A DNA stretch of 64,000 nt from the NCBI GenBank assembly GCA_001829005.1, contig MIAG01000001.1, positions 372,001 to 436,000 on the forward strand, read 5' to 3'. The notes under the pieces are model-generated. The model did no database searches. It was given only the letters and a program-made list of their open reading frames with translations, and was not told the DNA's origin. The DNA is from Sphingobacteriia bacterium RIFOXYC2_FULL_35_18. GTDB taxonomy: Bacteria > Bacteroidota > Bacteroidia > Chitinophagales > Chitinophagaceae. Positions within the stretch are counted from its first letter, which is position 1; every line of letters begins with the position of its first letter. Below are positions 18,735 through 27,184 of this stretch, one piece after another. A program made the position numbers and the translations under genes.

Positions 18735-19382
18735 CTAAAATTCATAACCAATTTTTTTGGCATAGGTTACCAATTCCTGTCGGGTTGTTATGTCAAGTTT
18801 TGTGTAGATTTTTTTTCTGTGATACTCAACATTTTTTTCCGAGCAAAACCAAATTTTTGCAATCTCTTCAGTGGTTAAATTCTGAATATTGTATTGAATG
18901 AATTCTATCTCTTTATAGGTAAAAGCATTATTACCTATGAAAGAATATTTATTCCAATCTAGGGAAGCTAATTGTTTGGAACGATAATATTTGTTTTTCA
19001 AAAATCCATGTTCAAGAATTTCGATAAGGGCTGATGAAAAATTTAATTTTTCATCAGCTTTACCTACAAAGCCATGAATGCCAATGTTAAAAAGGTTTAC
19101 AATAGCATCTAATTCCGCCACAAAAGTAAAGACCAATATTTTAGTGGATGGATATAAATTCTTTATTTCTTTAATTGTATCATAACCATTCATTTTCGGC
19201 ATTGATAAATCAATCGATACTATATCGGGGATTTGATTAGATAGCTTTAATTCGTTTAAAAAATCAAAACCATTCCCGGACTCTGCAATGATATCGCAAT
19301 CAAGTTTTTCTTTGACCTCATTAATCATCATTTTTCTAATTGCAGCATGATCTTCTGCAATACCTATTAATACCCGCCCCAT
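18735..19382 (-). CDS. LuxR/NarL-type response regulator
   Basis: The 215-residue protein (ATG at 19382 preferred over the GTG one codon earlier) has a receiver domain (1-~120; acidic pair in IAEDHAAIR, phosphoacceptor Asp58 in IVSIDLSMPKMNG, late VGKAD) and a C-terminal LuxR-type helix-turn-helix (~150-205; LTTEEIAKIWFCSEKNVEYH then KKIYTKLDI). It should bind DNA when phosphorylated. No histidine kinase is adjacent, so it is an orphan regulator. It is convergent with the S9 peptidase gene and divergent from the accessory lipoprotein locus, which makes that locus a possible target. Confidence 0.9.
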   Translation of the reverse strand: MGRVLIGIAEDHAAIRKMMINEVKEKLDCDIIAESGNGFDFLNELKLSNQIPDIVSIDLSMPKMNGYDTIKEIKNLYPSTKILVFTFVAELDAIVNLFNIGIHGFVGKADEKLNFSSALIEILEHGFLKNKYYRSKQLASLDWNKYSFIGNNAFTYKEIEFIQYNIQNLTTEEIAKIWFCSEKNVEYHRKKIYTKLDITTRQELVTYAKKIGYEF

Positions 19383-19470
19383 CACATTTACTTATTTCCA
19401 ACAATAATACATTACAACAATCAATTATACAAAATTCTATGTATTAATTTTTTATTGAATTTAAACTTCT

Positions 19471-19723
19471 AGGGTTTTACCTAGTGATTATTCTAATTTA
19501 TATGAGGATACTTGTAAAACAATAGGAAGTACAACTATTGCATTACCAAGCTTGGTCAACGGGAAAGTACTCCTTAATTAACCCGAAATGTAGGCATGCA
19601 TAAAAATAAAAAAGGATGATGGTAGAATCAATACTACTTGGGGATTAGCAAAATACAGCCCAGCAAAAAGCGAAACTGGAAAAACCGAGTTCACGGTAGC
19701 GGGAATTCTGCGTGACGCTTAAT
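19471..19723 (+). pseudogene. Possible decayed coding remnant in the 19386-19760 spacer
   Basis: This spacer has no intact gene. One plus-strand frame reads TCKTIGSTTIALPSLVNGK, then two stops close together (TAA at 19579, TAG at 19591), then KKDDGRINTTWGLAKYSPAK in the same frame. Past the six-A run at 19680-19685, a one-base shift would continue as TEFTVAGILRDA and end at 19723. The amino-acid composition on both sides looks protein-like, so it may be the tail of a gene broken by two nonsense codons and a frameshift. I cannot name the family. It could also be chance. Confidence 0.28.
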
Positions 19724-19760
19724 ATATTCTATGCGAAAAAGAATTGAATTTACTGTATTT

Positions 19761-20432
19761 ATGATAAAAAGGTTCTCTATTAATAAGCTTGCTTTTTCAA
19801 TAATTATATTGTTAACAGTTATGGTAGCTGGATGCAAAAAGAATTCCAATATCGAATTGGCAAAACTTCCACTTACAAATATTCACAAAGATCCAATTTT
19901 TAAAGAGTTCATAATTAACACACAGAATCAATATAATTCTGTAAGAGATTTTAGTGTTTTAAAAACCTATATGAGAGATGGAAAAATTTCAAAGGCTGAA
20001 GCAGATTTACTCCCCTCTTTATATGGATATAATAATAGAGAAGAATTTCTTGCTGCATTTATTCATTTATCAAATATTAAAAGCTATCTTTTAAATAAAT
20101 ATGATTTTAAAGCATCCTCATATGACGATAAAAAAGAAGCAATTTTGAAAACATTTGAGCAAATAAATGAACTGAAAAGTTTTCAAACGACATATCAAGC
20201 ACCTTTAAAAGCATCCTCGAATTCTGTTGTAAGTACATTTATTGTGGATGATTGCGAAAAAATCAGGAGAAATTGTATCTTGTCAGTTGCGGCTGAAGCA
20301 ACCATTATGCATATAGGATGCGCTGCTTTAGATGTTACTATATTATTAGGAATCGCATGTCACTCAGCAGCAACATTATATCAGTATACTGCGGGCGAAA
20401 ATTGTAATTTAGAAGCAAGTAGATGTAAATAA
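19761..20432 (+). CDS. Lipoprotein with a six-cysteine, mirror-spaced C-terminal domain
   Basis: I do not recognise this family. The ATG at 19761 gives a lipoprotein signal (MIKRFSINKLAFSIIILLTV then MVAGC, lipid-bearing Cys25); an ATG at 19731 would add 10 residues. Residues ~40-150 are mostly helical and charged (SVLKTYMRDGKISKAEADLL). The last ~60 residues hold six cysteines spaced CX6CX14CX12CX14CX6C, a symmetric pattern, around a hydrophobic Ala/Gly-rich stretch (IGCAALDVTILLGIACHSAA). Three disulfides are possible after export. The 81-residue membrane protein gene follows after 7 bases. A secreted effector or toxin with a membrane immunity partner is one idea, unproven. Confidence 0.7.
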   Translation: MIKRFSINKLAFSIIILLTVMVAGCKKNSNIELAKLPLTNIHKDPIFKEFIINTQNQYNSVRDFSVLKTYMRDGKISKAEADLLPSLYGYNNREEFLAAFIHLSNIKSYLLNKYDFKASSYDDKKEAILKTFEQINELKSFQTTYQAPLKASSNSVVSTFIVDDCEKIRRNCILSVAAEATIMHIGCAALDVTILLGIACHSAATLYQYTAGENCNLEASRCK

Positions 20433-20439
20433 TTAAACT

Positions 20440-20685
20440 ATGAAGAATATCAAAATCTTAAAATTTATTCCATTTATTTCACTTGCTATATTATGTTTAA
20501 TAAAAGTATCATCATTTAATTGGCTGCGAGACAATTATTTCAAAATTGCAATTATTTTAATTTTGATTTCAGCTTCTTCATTGCTTTTAGTGAAATTTCA
20601 AGAAAAGACTAACGCAAAAATTGTTTTTGGAATTTCAATAATTGGAGCTGGTCTAATTCTAATATCTCAATTGTTTAGCATTTAG
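20440..20685 (+). CDS. Small membrane protein, unknown function
   Basis: This 81-residue protein is almost entirely hydrophobic with about three membrane helices (FIPFISLAILCLIKV, FKIAIILILISASSLLL and IVFGISIIGAGLILISQLF), separated by short charged turns. It resembles no family I can name. It starts 7 bases after the six-cysteine lipoprotein and is surely co-transcribed with it. Size and topology would suit an immunity or accessory protein for the neighbour. Confidence 0.65.
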   Translation: MKNIKILKFIPFISLAILCLIKVSSFNWLRDNYFKIAIILILISASSLLLVKFQEKTNAKIVFGISIIGAGLILISQLFSI

Positions 20686-20789
20686 TTTGTTTGCAGTAAC
20701 AGATTTCGGATGGATGGATCTATTATTTGGGTGCTTTAATTAATTGTGCATTACATCTCCAATATTAATTCAAAGTAAACAGAAGGTTA

Positions 20790-20814
20790 TGATAATGTAA
20801 ACGTATCATTATCA
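20790..20814. repeat. Inverted repeat TGATAATG / CATTATCA upstream of susC
   Basis: Two perfect 8-base arms separated by 9 bases lie between the small membrane protein gene and the terminator-like hairpin. It could be an operator or part of a leader. The rest of 20686-20825 holds nothing I can identify. Confidence 0.35.
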
Positions 20815-20825
20815 AATAGTTAAGA

Positions 20826-20852
20826 AGGGCTGTCCAGTGGACGGCCTTTTTT
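20826..20852 (+). terminator. Intrinsic terminator 41 bases before the susC start
   Basis: AGGGCTGTCC (20826-20835), loop AGT, then GGACGGCCTT (20839-20848) with two G-T wobbles, running into a T stretch to 20852. It most simply ends transcripts from the lipoprotein locus. Because it is so close to the susC ATG at 20893, it may also act as an attenuator in the susC leader. Confidence 0.75.
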
Positions 20853-20892
20853 ATTGCAGTATACATTCGCGCAGAATAAACAAAACTGCATT

Positions 20893-23800
20893 ATGAAAAA
20901 CATTTTTTTAAAAACAGCAAGGGTGCTCACACTGGTTTTAGTGTTGATGCAAACAACCTTTGTTTATGCGCAATCTCTGGCCGATTTAACAGGGACGGTT
21001 CTAAATGAAAAAGGAGATCCGTTGTCAAGTGTGACGGTTTTGCTCCAAACCAAAGGAGCAGGAAATCAAACAGTAACAACCAACGAAAAAGGGAATTATA
21101 CTTTTAAGCAATTAGCTATTGGCAACAAATACAATTTGACATTTTCTTATGTTGGTTTTACTCCAATTGCTCAAACAATCACTATTAATAAAACGGGTAA
21201 CAATATTGTTACTAGAATGAACTCATTATCTAGTGAATTGAATGAAGTAGTAGTAACTGCATTAGGAATTAAGAAGCAGGAGAAAGCATTGGGCTATGCT
21301 GCTCAAACCATGAAAGAGGGAGATGTATTAGATGCTCGTTCAAATAACTGGGTAAGCTCATTATCAGGAAAAGTAGCAGGATTGAATTTGTATTCTGCGG
21401 GATCTGGACCAGGTGGTTCTGTACGTGTTTCTTTAAGAGGAGACGCTTCTATGAATCCTGATGGAAATAATGCATTGATTGTATTAGATGGGGTGCCGAT
21501 GAATGGTGGTGGAACCAGTTCTGGAGTAGGTAATGCGTATGGTGCTGGATCAGGTTCAGATGTACCTGTAGATTTTGGAAATGGTATTTCAGATATTAAT
21601 CCAGATGATATTGAAAGTATCACGGTATTAAAAGGACCCGGTGCAACGGCTTTGTACGGTAGCCGTGCAGCCAATGGAGCTTTATTAATTACTACTAAAT
21701 CTGGTGCTAGAAAAGACAAGGGTATTGGTGTTTCATTCAATTCGAATGTGAGTATGAACACCGTATTAAGATGGCCAGATTATCAATACGAATATGGTCA
21801 GGGAACAGGAAGAGCATTGAATACTGCGGGTGAAAAATATTATAGTTATGGTGCTTCAGCTGATGGGGGAAGTACCAGTGGAACCAGTAGTGCATTTGGT
21901 CCAAGATTTAATGGTCAACAATATTTTCAATATGACCCCAATGTAGAAGGGCAGTCTGCAACCAGACTTCCATGGGTAGCAAAACCAAATAATATCAAAG
22001 ATTTTTGGAGAACTGGTTCTACCATCACCAATAATATTTCTTTGGAAAGCGGCAATGAAAATGGATCAGTAAGGGCTTCTTTAACCCATTCAAAAAATGA
22101 ATGGATCATGCCGAATACTGGTTTTGAAAGAATGACTGCTGCATTAAGCGTTAGTCAAAAAGTATCTGAGAAATTAAAGTTTGTTGCTAAAGTAAACTAT
22201 ACGAATAAGTCTAGTGATAATTTACCTGCAACTGGTTACAATAACCAGTCTATTGCCTATTTCATGATTTTCCAAAACCCCAATGTAGACTTAAGTTGGT
22301 ATAGGCCTATTTGGAAAAAAGGGCAGGAGCAAGTAGATCAGGTTCACCCATTCAGTAGTTTTATTGATAATCCGTATTTGATTGCTTATGAAATGACCAA
22401 TGGAGTTAAGAGCAATGCCTTCTTAGCGAATATGGCGGCAACTTATACCATCAACAAAAAATTTGATTTAATGCTTCGCTCTGGTATTGATTTATCTAGC
22501 GAAATTAGAAAGCAACAAAGACCCTATTCATCTGCGAATTATTTGAGAGGGTTTTACAAAGAGCAAAATATTCAAGATTACGAAATCAACAGCGACTTCT
22601 TATTGTCTTATAAAGACAAGATTGGATCTGATATTAATGTAACAGCTTCTGTTGGAGGAAATGCAATGAGCACCAACTATAACAGAATGGATGCAAGTGT
22701 AATTGGATTGGTCATCCCTGGTGTTTACATGTTAAGCAATGGAGTGGGAACACCTGCTGTGCTAAATGTTGCAAGAAATAAAAAAGTAAACTCTTTATAT
22801 GGTACTGCTTCATTTGCCTATAAAAATAAATGGTTTGTGGATGTAACAGGAAGAAATGATTGGTCTAGTACTTTACCTGTTCAAAACAATTCTTTCTTTT
22901 ATCCCTCTATTAATACCAGTGTTATCTTAAGTGATATTTTACAATTACCAGCTGCGGTATCATTTGCTAAATTCCGTTTGTCTGCTGCACAAGTGGGTAA
23001 CGATACCGATCCTTACAAAACCAGTAAATATTATGGTACTAGCCCATTCCCTGGTTCTGGATCTGTACCAACTTTATTGCATAACGTAAATTTTAAACCA
23101 GAAATTTCTACCAACTATGAAGCGGGTTTAGATATCCGTTTATTCAAAAGCAGATTGAACTTAGATTTAACGGTTTATAGTAATACTACTCGCAACCAAA
23201 TTTTAGAAGTACCGATGGATCCAACTACGGGTTATGCAAGAGCGGTCTTAAATGCAGGAGCGGTAAGAAACCAAGGAATAGAAGTGGTTCTATCTGGAAG
23301 TATTATCAAAAATAAAAACTTTAGCTGGAATACCATTTTAACTTGGGCTAAAAACCAGAACCGCGTGATGGAATTAGCGGAAGGAATGGACGGAAAACAA
23401 GATATTGGTTACGGTGGTAATGCTACCATTCAAGCTAGAGTGGGCGGCACAACTGGAGATATTTATGGATTTGGATTTGTGCGTTCTCCAGATGGACAAA
23501 TCGTTTACAATACAACAGGGTTACCAGCACGACCTCAAGAAATTCAATACATCGGTTCTGCTTATGCAGACTGGAAGGGTGGATTAAGAAATGAATTCAC
23601 TTACAATAATTTCAGATTTAGTTTTTTAATTGATGGACAATTAGGTGGTATGATTTATTCTCAGAGCCATCACAAAATGATGGAGCAGGGTAAATTGAAA
23701 TCTACTTTAGCTGGTCGTGAAGAGAATTTCATTATTGGTGCAGGTGTTGTACAAAATCCTGATAAATCATATTCACCAAACACGAAGAAAGTATTACCTG

Positions 23801-24102
23801 TTGAATATTATGGTGATTACTACAGAAGAGCAAACGTAGAGTCTAATTCATTTGATGCTTCTTATTTAAAATTGCGTGAAGCAAGATTTGAATATAATTT
23901 TCCTAAATCTATTCTAGGTAAGTCTTTCTTTAAGCAATTAAGTGTTGCATTATACGGAAGAGATTTATTGATGATTACCAGCTTCCCCATATTTGATCCA
24001 GAAACTTCAGCATTAAATGGTTCTACCATTTTGCCAGGAGTAGAAATGGGCCAATTGCCTTCTAGCAGAACCATTGGAGCAAATATTACTGTGAAATTTT
24101 AA
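20893..24102 (+). CDS. SusC/RagA-like TonB-linked outer-membrane transporter
   Basis: The ATG at 20893 begins a signal peptide (MKNIFLKTARVLTLVLVLMQ, cut near VYAQ); an upstream in-frame ATG at 20854 would spoil it and overlap the terminator region. The 1069-residue product has a carboxypeptidase-like beta-sandwich (~28-110; DLTGTVLNEKGDPLSSVTVL), a TonB-box-like stretch (LNEVVVTALGIKKQEKALGY), a plug domain (GLNLYSAGSGPGGSVRVSLR then ALIVLDGVPMNGG) and a 22-strand-type barrel ending in aromatic VKF. It imports a ligand across the outer membrane with the SusD-like lipoprotein encoded 46 bases downstream. Confidence 0.95.
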   Translation: MKNIFLKTARVLTLVLVLMQTTFVYAQSLADLTGTVLNEKGDPLSSVTVLLQTKGAGNQTVTTNEKGNYTFKQLAIGNKYNLTFSYVGFTPIAQTITINKTGNNIVTRMNSLSSELNEVVVTALGIKKQEKALGYAAQTMKEGDVLDARSNNWVSSLSGKVAGLNLYSAGSGPGGSVRVSLRGDASMNPDGNNALIVLDGVPMNGGGTSSGVGNAYGAGSGSDVPVDFGNGISDINPDDIESITVLKGPGATALYGSRAANGALLITTKSGARKDKGIGVSFNSNVSMNTVLRWPDYQYEYGQGTGRALNTAGEKYYSYGASADGGSTSGTSSAFGPRFNGQQYFQYDPNVEGQSATRLPWVAKPNNIKDFWRTGSTITNNISLESGNENGSVRASLTHSKNEWIMPNTGFERMTAALSVSQKVSEKLKFVAKVNYTNKSSDNLPATGYNNQSIAYFMIFQNPNVDLSWYRPIWKKGQEQVDQVHPFSSFIDNPYLIAYEMTNGVKSNAFLANMAATYTINKKFDLMLRSGIDLSSEIRKQQRPYSSANYLRGFYKEQNIQDYEINSDFLLSYKDKIGSDINVTASVGGNAMSTNYNRMDASVIGLVIPGVYMLSNGVGTPAVLNVARNKKVNSLYGTASFAYKNKWFVDVTGRNDWSSTLPVQNNSFFYPSINTSVILSDILQLPAAVSFAKFRLSAAQVGNDTDPYKTSKYYGTSPFPGSGSVPTLLHNVNFKPEISTNYEAGLDIRLFKSRLNLDLTVYSNTTRNQILEVPMDPTTGYARAVLNAGAVRNQGIEVVLSGSIIKNKNFSWNTILTWAKNQNRVMELAEGMDGKQDIGYGGNATIQARVGGTTGDIYGFGFVRSPDGQIVYNTTGLPARPQEIQYIGSAYADWKGGLRNEFTYNNFRFSFLIDGQLGGMIYSQSHHKMMEQGKLKSTLAGREENFIIGAGVVQNPDKSYSPNTKKVLPVEYYGDYYRRANVESNSFDASYLKLREARFEYNFPKSILGKSFFKQLSVALYGRDLLMITSFPIFDPETSALNGSTILPGVEMGQLPSSRTIGANITVKF

Positions 24103-24148
24103 ATCAATCACAATTGTAATCAGCCCTTCAAATACCTAAAAAAAAATC

Positions 24149-25585
24149 ATGAAAAATAAATTATCTATAGTCTTATCCTTATTGATGCTATTATTTATGG
24201 CGTCATGCACAAAGAATTTTGAGGAAGTTAATACCGATCCTAATCGAGTTAATAAAATTAGCCCGGGTACATTATTGAATCCAATTTTATATGAAGTATC
24301 GTCATTTAATATGCGAAAAGCAGATGACTTTACTTTTAACCTCATGCAAGATATGTTGCCGTTTCCAAGTGTATCGGGCGGTGTTCATCGTTATGATATT
24401 ACGGAAACAGCTGGTAATTCTACTTGGACTACTTATTACAGATGGTTAACCAATGTAAAAGAAATGTACAAGGCTTCTGTGGAGCAAAACGATCCCAATT
24501 ACCAGGCCATTGCAATGACATTGAATGCGATGATTTATTCTAACCTAACCGATTGTTTTGGGGATATTCCTATGGAAGAAGCAACTAGAGGCGACGAAGG
24601 AATTTTTAGACCAAAGTTTACCACACAACAAAAAGTGTATGAAAAAATTATTGCAGATTTAGATTCAGCCAATAATTTATATGTAACAACAAAGCCAATG
24701 ATTTATGGAACAGAAATGTTGTTTTCAAATAGTGTAATCAGTTGGAAAAGATTCACCAACTCTTTGCAAATGCGTTTGTTGTTGCGTTTATCTAAACGTA
24801 CCGAAATGGGTACATTGGCCAAACTCAGAACCATTGTAGATAATCCAACAAAGTATCCAGTATTTACTTCAAACGATCAGGCAGCAATTGTGAAACTTTC
24901 AGGTGTTACGCCATTTGTTTCTCCTTGGGGAAGAGCAATAGACTTTACCACGTTTAGAGCAGCGGGTTTATTTTTTACAGATAATTTAAATGATTTCAAT
25001 GACCCTAGAAGAGCAAGATTATTAACGCAAGCAAGAAATAAAATTGGCAATGCCAATATTGGATACAAAGGTATTCCGAGTGGATATGCTGGAAGCGATA
25101 ACCAGTTTGATTATATTCCTTCTAATATGAATATTGCTTTAGTTACTGCTCCTATGAATGTAGTATTAATGCCTTATGCAGAAGTAGAAATGATTAAAGC
25201 GGAATTAGAGTTCAGGAACAATAATACTGCAGCTGCAAAAGCCGCGTACGAAAAAGGTGTAAAAGCATCTATTGAACAAATGGGTGCAGTAATGCCAACA
25301 GATTATTTTACCAATGCAAAAGCAGCTTATAACGGAACGCTAGAGCGAATTATGTTACAGAAATATTATGCTTTATTCTTTACCGATTTTCAACAATGGT
25401 TTGAATACCGCAGAACAGGATTTCCTCTAATGCCCAAAGCTGCAGGCATGTTAAATAATCAAGTCATGCCGGTTCGTTACAGATATCCACCTGCTGTACA
25501 AAGTACCAATACTACCAATTATGATTTAGCAGTTCAGGCAATGGGCGGAGACAATATCAATATTAAAGTTTGGTGGGAGAAGTAA
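24149..25585 (+). CDS. SusD-like surface lipoprotein (SusD_2 type)
   Basis: The 478-residue protein has a lipoprotein signal (MKNKLSIVLSLLMLLFMASC) followed by KNFEEVNTDPNRV, typical of the SusD/RagB-like second family. Helical TPR-like segments follow, with landmarks YSNLTDCFGDIPMEEATRG, SWKRFTNSLQMRLLLRLS and YAEVEMIKAELEFRNN. It forms the ligand-binding lid over the upstream SusC. Substrate specificity cannot be read from sequence; the neighbouring phosphoesterase hints at a phosphorylated ligand. Confidence 0.94.
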   Translation: MKNKLSIVLSLLMLLFMASCTKNFEEVNTDPNRVNKISPGTLLNPILYEVSSFNMRKADDFTFNLMQDMLPFPSVSGGVHRYDITETAGNSTWTTYYRWLTNVKEMYKASVEQNDPNYQAIAMTLNAMIYSNLTDCFGDIPMEEATRGDEGIFRPKFTTQQKVYEKIIADLDSANNLYVTTKPMIYGTEMLFSNSVISWKRFTNSLQMRLLLRLSKRTEMGTLAKLRTIVDNPTKYPVFTSNDQAAIVKLSGVTPFVSPWGRAIDFTTFRAAGLFFTDNLNDFNDPRRARLLTQARNKIGNANIGYKGIPSGYAGSDNQFDYIPSNMNIALVTAPMNVVLMPYAEVEMIKAELEFRNNNTAAAKAAYEKGVKASIEQMGAVMPTDYFTNAKAAYNGTLERIMLQKYYALFFTDFQQWFEYRRTGFPLMPKAAGMLNNQVMPVRYRYPPAVQSTNTTNYDLAVQAMGGDNINIKVWWEK

Positions 25586-25629
25586 CTCAACAGATTGCTG
25601 AAAATAGTTGAACTGAAAAAAATACGCAA

Positions 25630-27111
25630 ATGAAAAGAAGAAACTTTTTAAGAAACCTGGGTTTTACTGGTGGAATATTTGCATTGCCTTCTGTTATATC
25701 TGAAACGAATGCTGCTGCATTTGAAAAAGAAAACGATCTAGTAGTTAAAGGCAAAGTAATGAGTGAAGGAAAAGGGATTGCTAATGTTGCAGTTACCGAT
25801 GGAACACAGGTTTTCAAAACGAATAATAAAGGAGAGTATCAATTCACTGTTAAAGAAAATGCTGATTTTGTTTACATTAGTTCACCTGCTGGATATGCGT
25901 TTGATCATGAAAATTATATAGCTCGCTTTTTTGTTCCAGTAAAAGGAAAGCGAGGAACATTGAATCACGATTTCGTATTAACCAAACTCAACACCAACGA
26001 CCTGCAACATAATTTTGTAGTATGGGCCGATACACAAATGATTTCTGCATCAGACTGCGAACAGTTAAAAGCGACTACGGTACCCGACTTTAAAAAATTA
26101 ATGCAACAATACCCTATCAATACTTTGTTCCATGGGATTGGATGTGGCGATTTGGTTTGGGATAAGTTTGAGTTTTTTAAAGATTATAAAGAAGCGATTG
26201 CCATGACGGGTGTTACTTTTTATAATGTGATTGGGAATCACGATATGGATTTGAATTCAAGAACGGATGATTATTCTGCAGAAACTTTTAAAGAACAATT
26301 TGGACCCACTTATTATTCTTTTAATAGAGGCGCTATTCATTATGTTGTATTAGATGATGTGTTCTTTATTGGAACAGCTAAAAAGTATATTGGTTATTTA
26401 ACAGAGAATCAATTGGCTTGGTTAGAAAAAGATTTACAAATGGTTTCGCCAGGAACAACCGTGGTAGTGAGTTTACATATTCCCACATTTACAGGTGCAC
26501 CAAAAAGAAATAAAAAAGAAGAGGACTTTGGCGGAACCGTTTCGAACAGAAAAAAATTGTACAGTTTATTAGCTCCTTACAAAGTACATATTCTATCGGG
26601 TCATACGCATTTTAATGAAAGTTGGGAGGATGGAAATATGATGGAGCATAATCACGGCACTGTTTGTGGTGCTTGGTGGACCGGTCCAATTTGTGGAGAT
26701 GGAACCCCGAGAGGTTATGGTGTGTATGAAGTAAATGGTAGTGATATCAAATGGTATTACAAGAGCACCGAAAAAGAAACCAATCACCAGCTACGTATTT
26801 ATCCAAAAGGCTATGCCAAAGCTTATCCAGAAGAAGTAGCGGTAAATATTTGGAACTGGGATGTTAAGTGGACCATTGAGTGGTTTGAAGATGGGGTATC
26901 AAAAGGGACTCCAGAACAAAGAGTAGCCAAAGACCCTTGGGCCATTGAATTATATGAGGGTCCATCGCTCCCCCAAAAACACAAGTACATAGAACCCACA
27001 TTAACCGAGCATTTGTTTTTTATAAAGCCATCTGCAAATGCGAAGTCAATTAAAGTAAAAGCCACCGATCGATTTGGAAAAATATTTGAAGAAGCGATAA
27101 TGATCAGTTGA
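25630..27111 (+). CDS. Exported calcineurin-like metallophosphoesterase
   Basis: The 493-residue protein starts with a twin-arginine-like signal (MKRRNFLRNLGFTGGIFALP), which would export it folded. Residues ~35-115 form a carboxypeptidase-regulatory-like domain (KGKVMSEGKGIANVAV). The metallophosphoesterase domain (~128-340) shows its metal ligands in order: WADTQM, GCGDLVWD, VIGNHDM, SLHIPTF and LSGHTHFNES. A C-terminal beta-rich domain follows (~370-493). This matches the MetallophosN-Metallophos-MetallophosC architecture. It likely releases phosphate from a mono- or diester in the periplasm, feeding on what the SusC/SusD pair imports. Confidence 0.92.
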   Translation: MKRRNFLRNLGFTGGIFALPSVISETNAAAFEKENDLVVKGKVMSEGKGIANVAVTDGTQVFKTNNKGEYQFTVKENADFVYISSPAGYAFDHENYIARFFVPVKGKRGTLNHDFVLTKLNTNDLQHNFVVWADTQMISASDCEQLKATTVPDFKKLMQQYPINTLFHGIGCGDLVWDKFEFFKDYKEAIAMTGVTFYNVIGNHDMDLNSRTDDYSAETFKEQFGPTYYSFNRGAIHYVVLDDVFFIGTAKKYIGYLTENQLAWLEKDLQMVSPGTTVVVSLHIPTFTGAPKRNKKEEDFGGTVSNRKKLYSLLAPYKVHILSGHTHFNESWEDGNMMEHNHGTVCGAWWTGPICGDGTPRGYGVYEVNGSDIKWYYKSTEKETNHQLRIYPKGYAKAYPEEVAVNIWNWDVKWTIEWFEDGVSKGTPEQRVAKDPWAIELYEGPSLPQKHKYIEPTLTEHLFFIKPSANAKSIKVKATDRFGKIFEEAIMIS

Positions 27112-27130
27112 TATCTGGGGGCAGACATCA

Positions 27131-27162
27131 AAAAAAGGGCACCGTTATCTAGCGGTGCCCTT
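27131..27162 (-). terminator. Intrinsic terminator after rho
   Basis: Perfect 10-base arms AAGGGCACCG (27135-27144) and CGGTGCCCTT (27153-27162) with loop TTATCTAG. On the minus strand a run of Ts follows, so it ends the rho transcript; it may weakly stop the convergent phosphoesterase transcript too. Confidence 0.9.
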
Positions 27163-27184
27163 GTCAATTATATAAGTGAATAAA

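Noticed and set aside
21303..21761. 152-codon minus-strand frame inside susC
   Set aside because: It is a shadow of the SusC plug region; composition is Pro/Ser-rich and matches nothing.
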